6,367 nt of DNA from Desulfobulbaceae bacterium. Its GTDB lineage: Bacteria > Desulfobacterota > Desulfobulbia > Desulfobulbales > Desulfobulbaceae. The translations under genes were made by a program, and so were the position numbers. Shown here in pieces: positions 5,598-6,367 of the stretch (within the stretch, counting starts at the first letter, position 1; every line of letters starts with the position of its first letter). The notes beneath the pieces are model-generated. The model searched no databases. It was not told the origin of the DNA and worked only from the letters and a program-made list of their open reading frames with translations. The stretch is from the NCBI GenBank assembly GCA_026990725.1, contig JALXCX010000190.1, positions 1 to 6,367 on the forward strand, in the 5' to 3' direction.

Positions 5598-6014
5598 ATG
5601 ACGGAAATGAACAAAATCATATTTACCGGCGCCATTGAGCGTTTGCAGTCGGTCAAAACCAGGACAGGAACCAGTATGGCAAGGTGGTTGCTCAAGGTGA
5701 GCCGGGACAAGTTTAAGTGTGTTGCCTTCAAGAACGTGGCGGAAGCTGTTTTGCAGCTCAATAACGGCGATCAGATCAGCGTCACCGGCACTGGTTCAAT
5801 CAATTCCTGGCAGGATGATGAAGGCCGCTGGCACAATGATTTTCAGGTGTCTTGCTGGGCTGTCGAGATAGCCGGAGAAAAGATCGTCTACGACAAGCCC
5901 GGCAAAGGAAAGGGGGTGGCACCTCAACCTATGCAACAGCCTTCCTTTTCAGATCAACCACCACCCGATGAAGGGAACCCGAACGCCTTTGCTTACCAGG
6001 GAGGCCCATTTTGA
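5598..6014 (+). CDS. ssb: Phage-type single-stranded DNA-binding protein (SSB)
   Basis: A 138-residue OB-fold protein that coats single-stranded DNA during replication of the element. Recognisable SSB features are MNKIIFTGAIERL, the strand FKCVAFKNVAEAVLQLNNGD, ISVTGTGSINSWQDDEGRW and FQVSCWAVEI, followed by a flexible proline- and glutamine-rich tail. ATG 5598 is chosen because AAGGAG (5583-5588) is 9 bases upstream; the frame is open to 5511 but that would overlap the previous gene. The tail ends GGPF. It keeps the terminal Pro-Phe of bacterial SSBs but lacks the usual acidic residues just before it, so host partner binding through the tip may be altered. The stop overlaps the RuvC-like start by 4 bases (TTGA). 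Confidence 0.92.
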   Translation: MTEMNKIIFTGAIERLQSVKTRTGTSMARWLLKVSRDKFKCVAFKNVAEAVLQLNNGDQISVTGTGSINSWQDDEGRWHNDFQVSCWAVEIAGEKIVYDKPGKGKGVAPQPMQQPSFSDQPPPDEGNPNAFAYQGGPF

Positions 6015-6367
6015 TTATCGGAATAGACCCCGGCCAGACAGGAGCCCTTGCCGTTCTGGAGAAAGGTAAGGTGAAAGCCCTGTTTGATATGCCGACATCG
6101 GCGCGGCTCTTTGGCAAGGGAAGGCAGGTTGACGGGTACGCGCTCAGTAGTTGGCTGCTGGAACACTCATCGGGGCATGATGTGCAGGTTCTCCTTGAGG
6201 CTGTTTCGGCAATGCCGGGACAAGGGGCATCGTCTATGTTCCGGTTCGGTGAATCTGTCGGCGTTGTCCTGGGGGTTTGTGGCGCCCTGCAGTTACCCGT
6301 TGCCTGGATCAGGCCGGTTGCCTGGAAGAGAGCCGCCGGCTTGATAGGTAAGGATAAGGACGCGGCC
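6011..6367 (+). CDS. Phage RuvC-like Holliday junction resolvase, 3' end outside the window
   Basis: The first 119 residues of an RNase H-fold junction endonuclease that resolves branched replication or recombination intermediates. Motif 1 is IIGIDPGQTGA (catalytic D6), motif 2 is LLEAVSAMPGQG (E63), and the run continues through SMFRFGES, PVAWKRAAGL and KDKDAA, the pattern of phage and element RuvC proteins. The third acidic motif may begin with D116 or lie beyond the edge. The start is a TTG within the TTGA overlap with the SSB stop, supported by a strong AGGGAGG (5998-6004) 6 bases upstream; no ATG in this frame lies nearby. It is probably not chromosomal ruvC, because it sits in an SSB/primase operon with no ruvA or ruvB visible. 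Confidence 0.92.
   Translation, partial: MIIGIDPGQTGALAVLEKGKVKALFDMPTSARLFGKGRQVDGYALSSWLLEHSSGHDVQVLLEAVSAMPGQGASSMFRFGESVGVVLGVCGALQLPVAWIRPVAWKRAAGLIGKDKDAA

Noticed and set aside
5598..5606. ATGACGG at the SSB start as a seventh iteron
   Set aside because: A single isolated 7-base match about 400 bases away, at a start codon, is likely chance.

Overview
The window looks like the left part of an integrated mobile element (temperate prophage, satellite or phage-like integrative element) in a Gram-negative bacterium. Moderate GC content, strong Shine-Dalgarno sites and the style of the integrase, AlpA-like and small helix-turn-helix proteins suggest a Desulfobacterota/deltaproteobacterial host. 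That taxonomic guess comes from family resemblance only and is weak. Every gene I can support reads rightwards (+ strand).

Left block (1-1570): the catalytic C-terminal part of a tyrosine recombinase, cut by the window edge. It is followed by a toxin-first RelE/ParE-Xre toxin-antitoxin pair with a 4-base overlap, then a decayed HigA/NadS-type Xre antitoxin gene. The decayed gene carries a frame break near its 5' end and a TGA at the position of a normally conserved tryptophan. This is an integration and maintenance module with an old, broken second regulator or TA remnant.

Control region (1571-1970): about 330 bases without a gene. It is AT-rich, with two operator-like palindromes, a possible sigma-70 promoter whose -10 lies inside the larger palindrome, and a very strong intrinsic terminator. 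The terminator ends only 10 bases before the ribosome binding site of the next gene, so the rightward operon seems to be preceded by an attenuator-like leader.

Replication block (1971-6367): a small AlpA/excisionase-like winged-helix protein; a small phage helix-turn-helix protein split by a -1 frameshift at a run of five C; an 881-residue primase-helicase (zinc finger, Toprim, P-loop NTPase); a 100-residue TubC_N-like plus zinc-ribbon protein; a phage-type SSB; and the start of a phage RuvC-like Holliday junction resolvase that runs off the right edge. Starts and stops overlap or nearly overlap from the frameshifted gene onward, so this is one translationally coupled operon for copying and resolving the element's DNA.

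Inside the 3' end of the primase-helicase gene is a compact array of six TGACG-core repeats, three per strand, forming a perfect 19-bp inverted repeat. It is the best candidate for an iteron-type origin. I recognise no wholly new protein family. The points most worth checking are this candidate origin, the frameshifted helix-turn-helix gene, the terminator-led leader, and the TGA-interrupted antitoxin.
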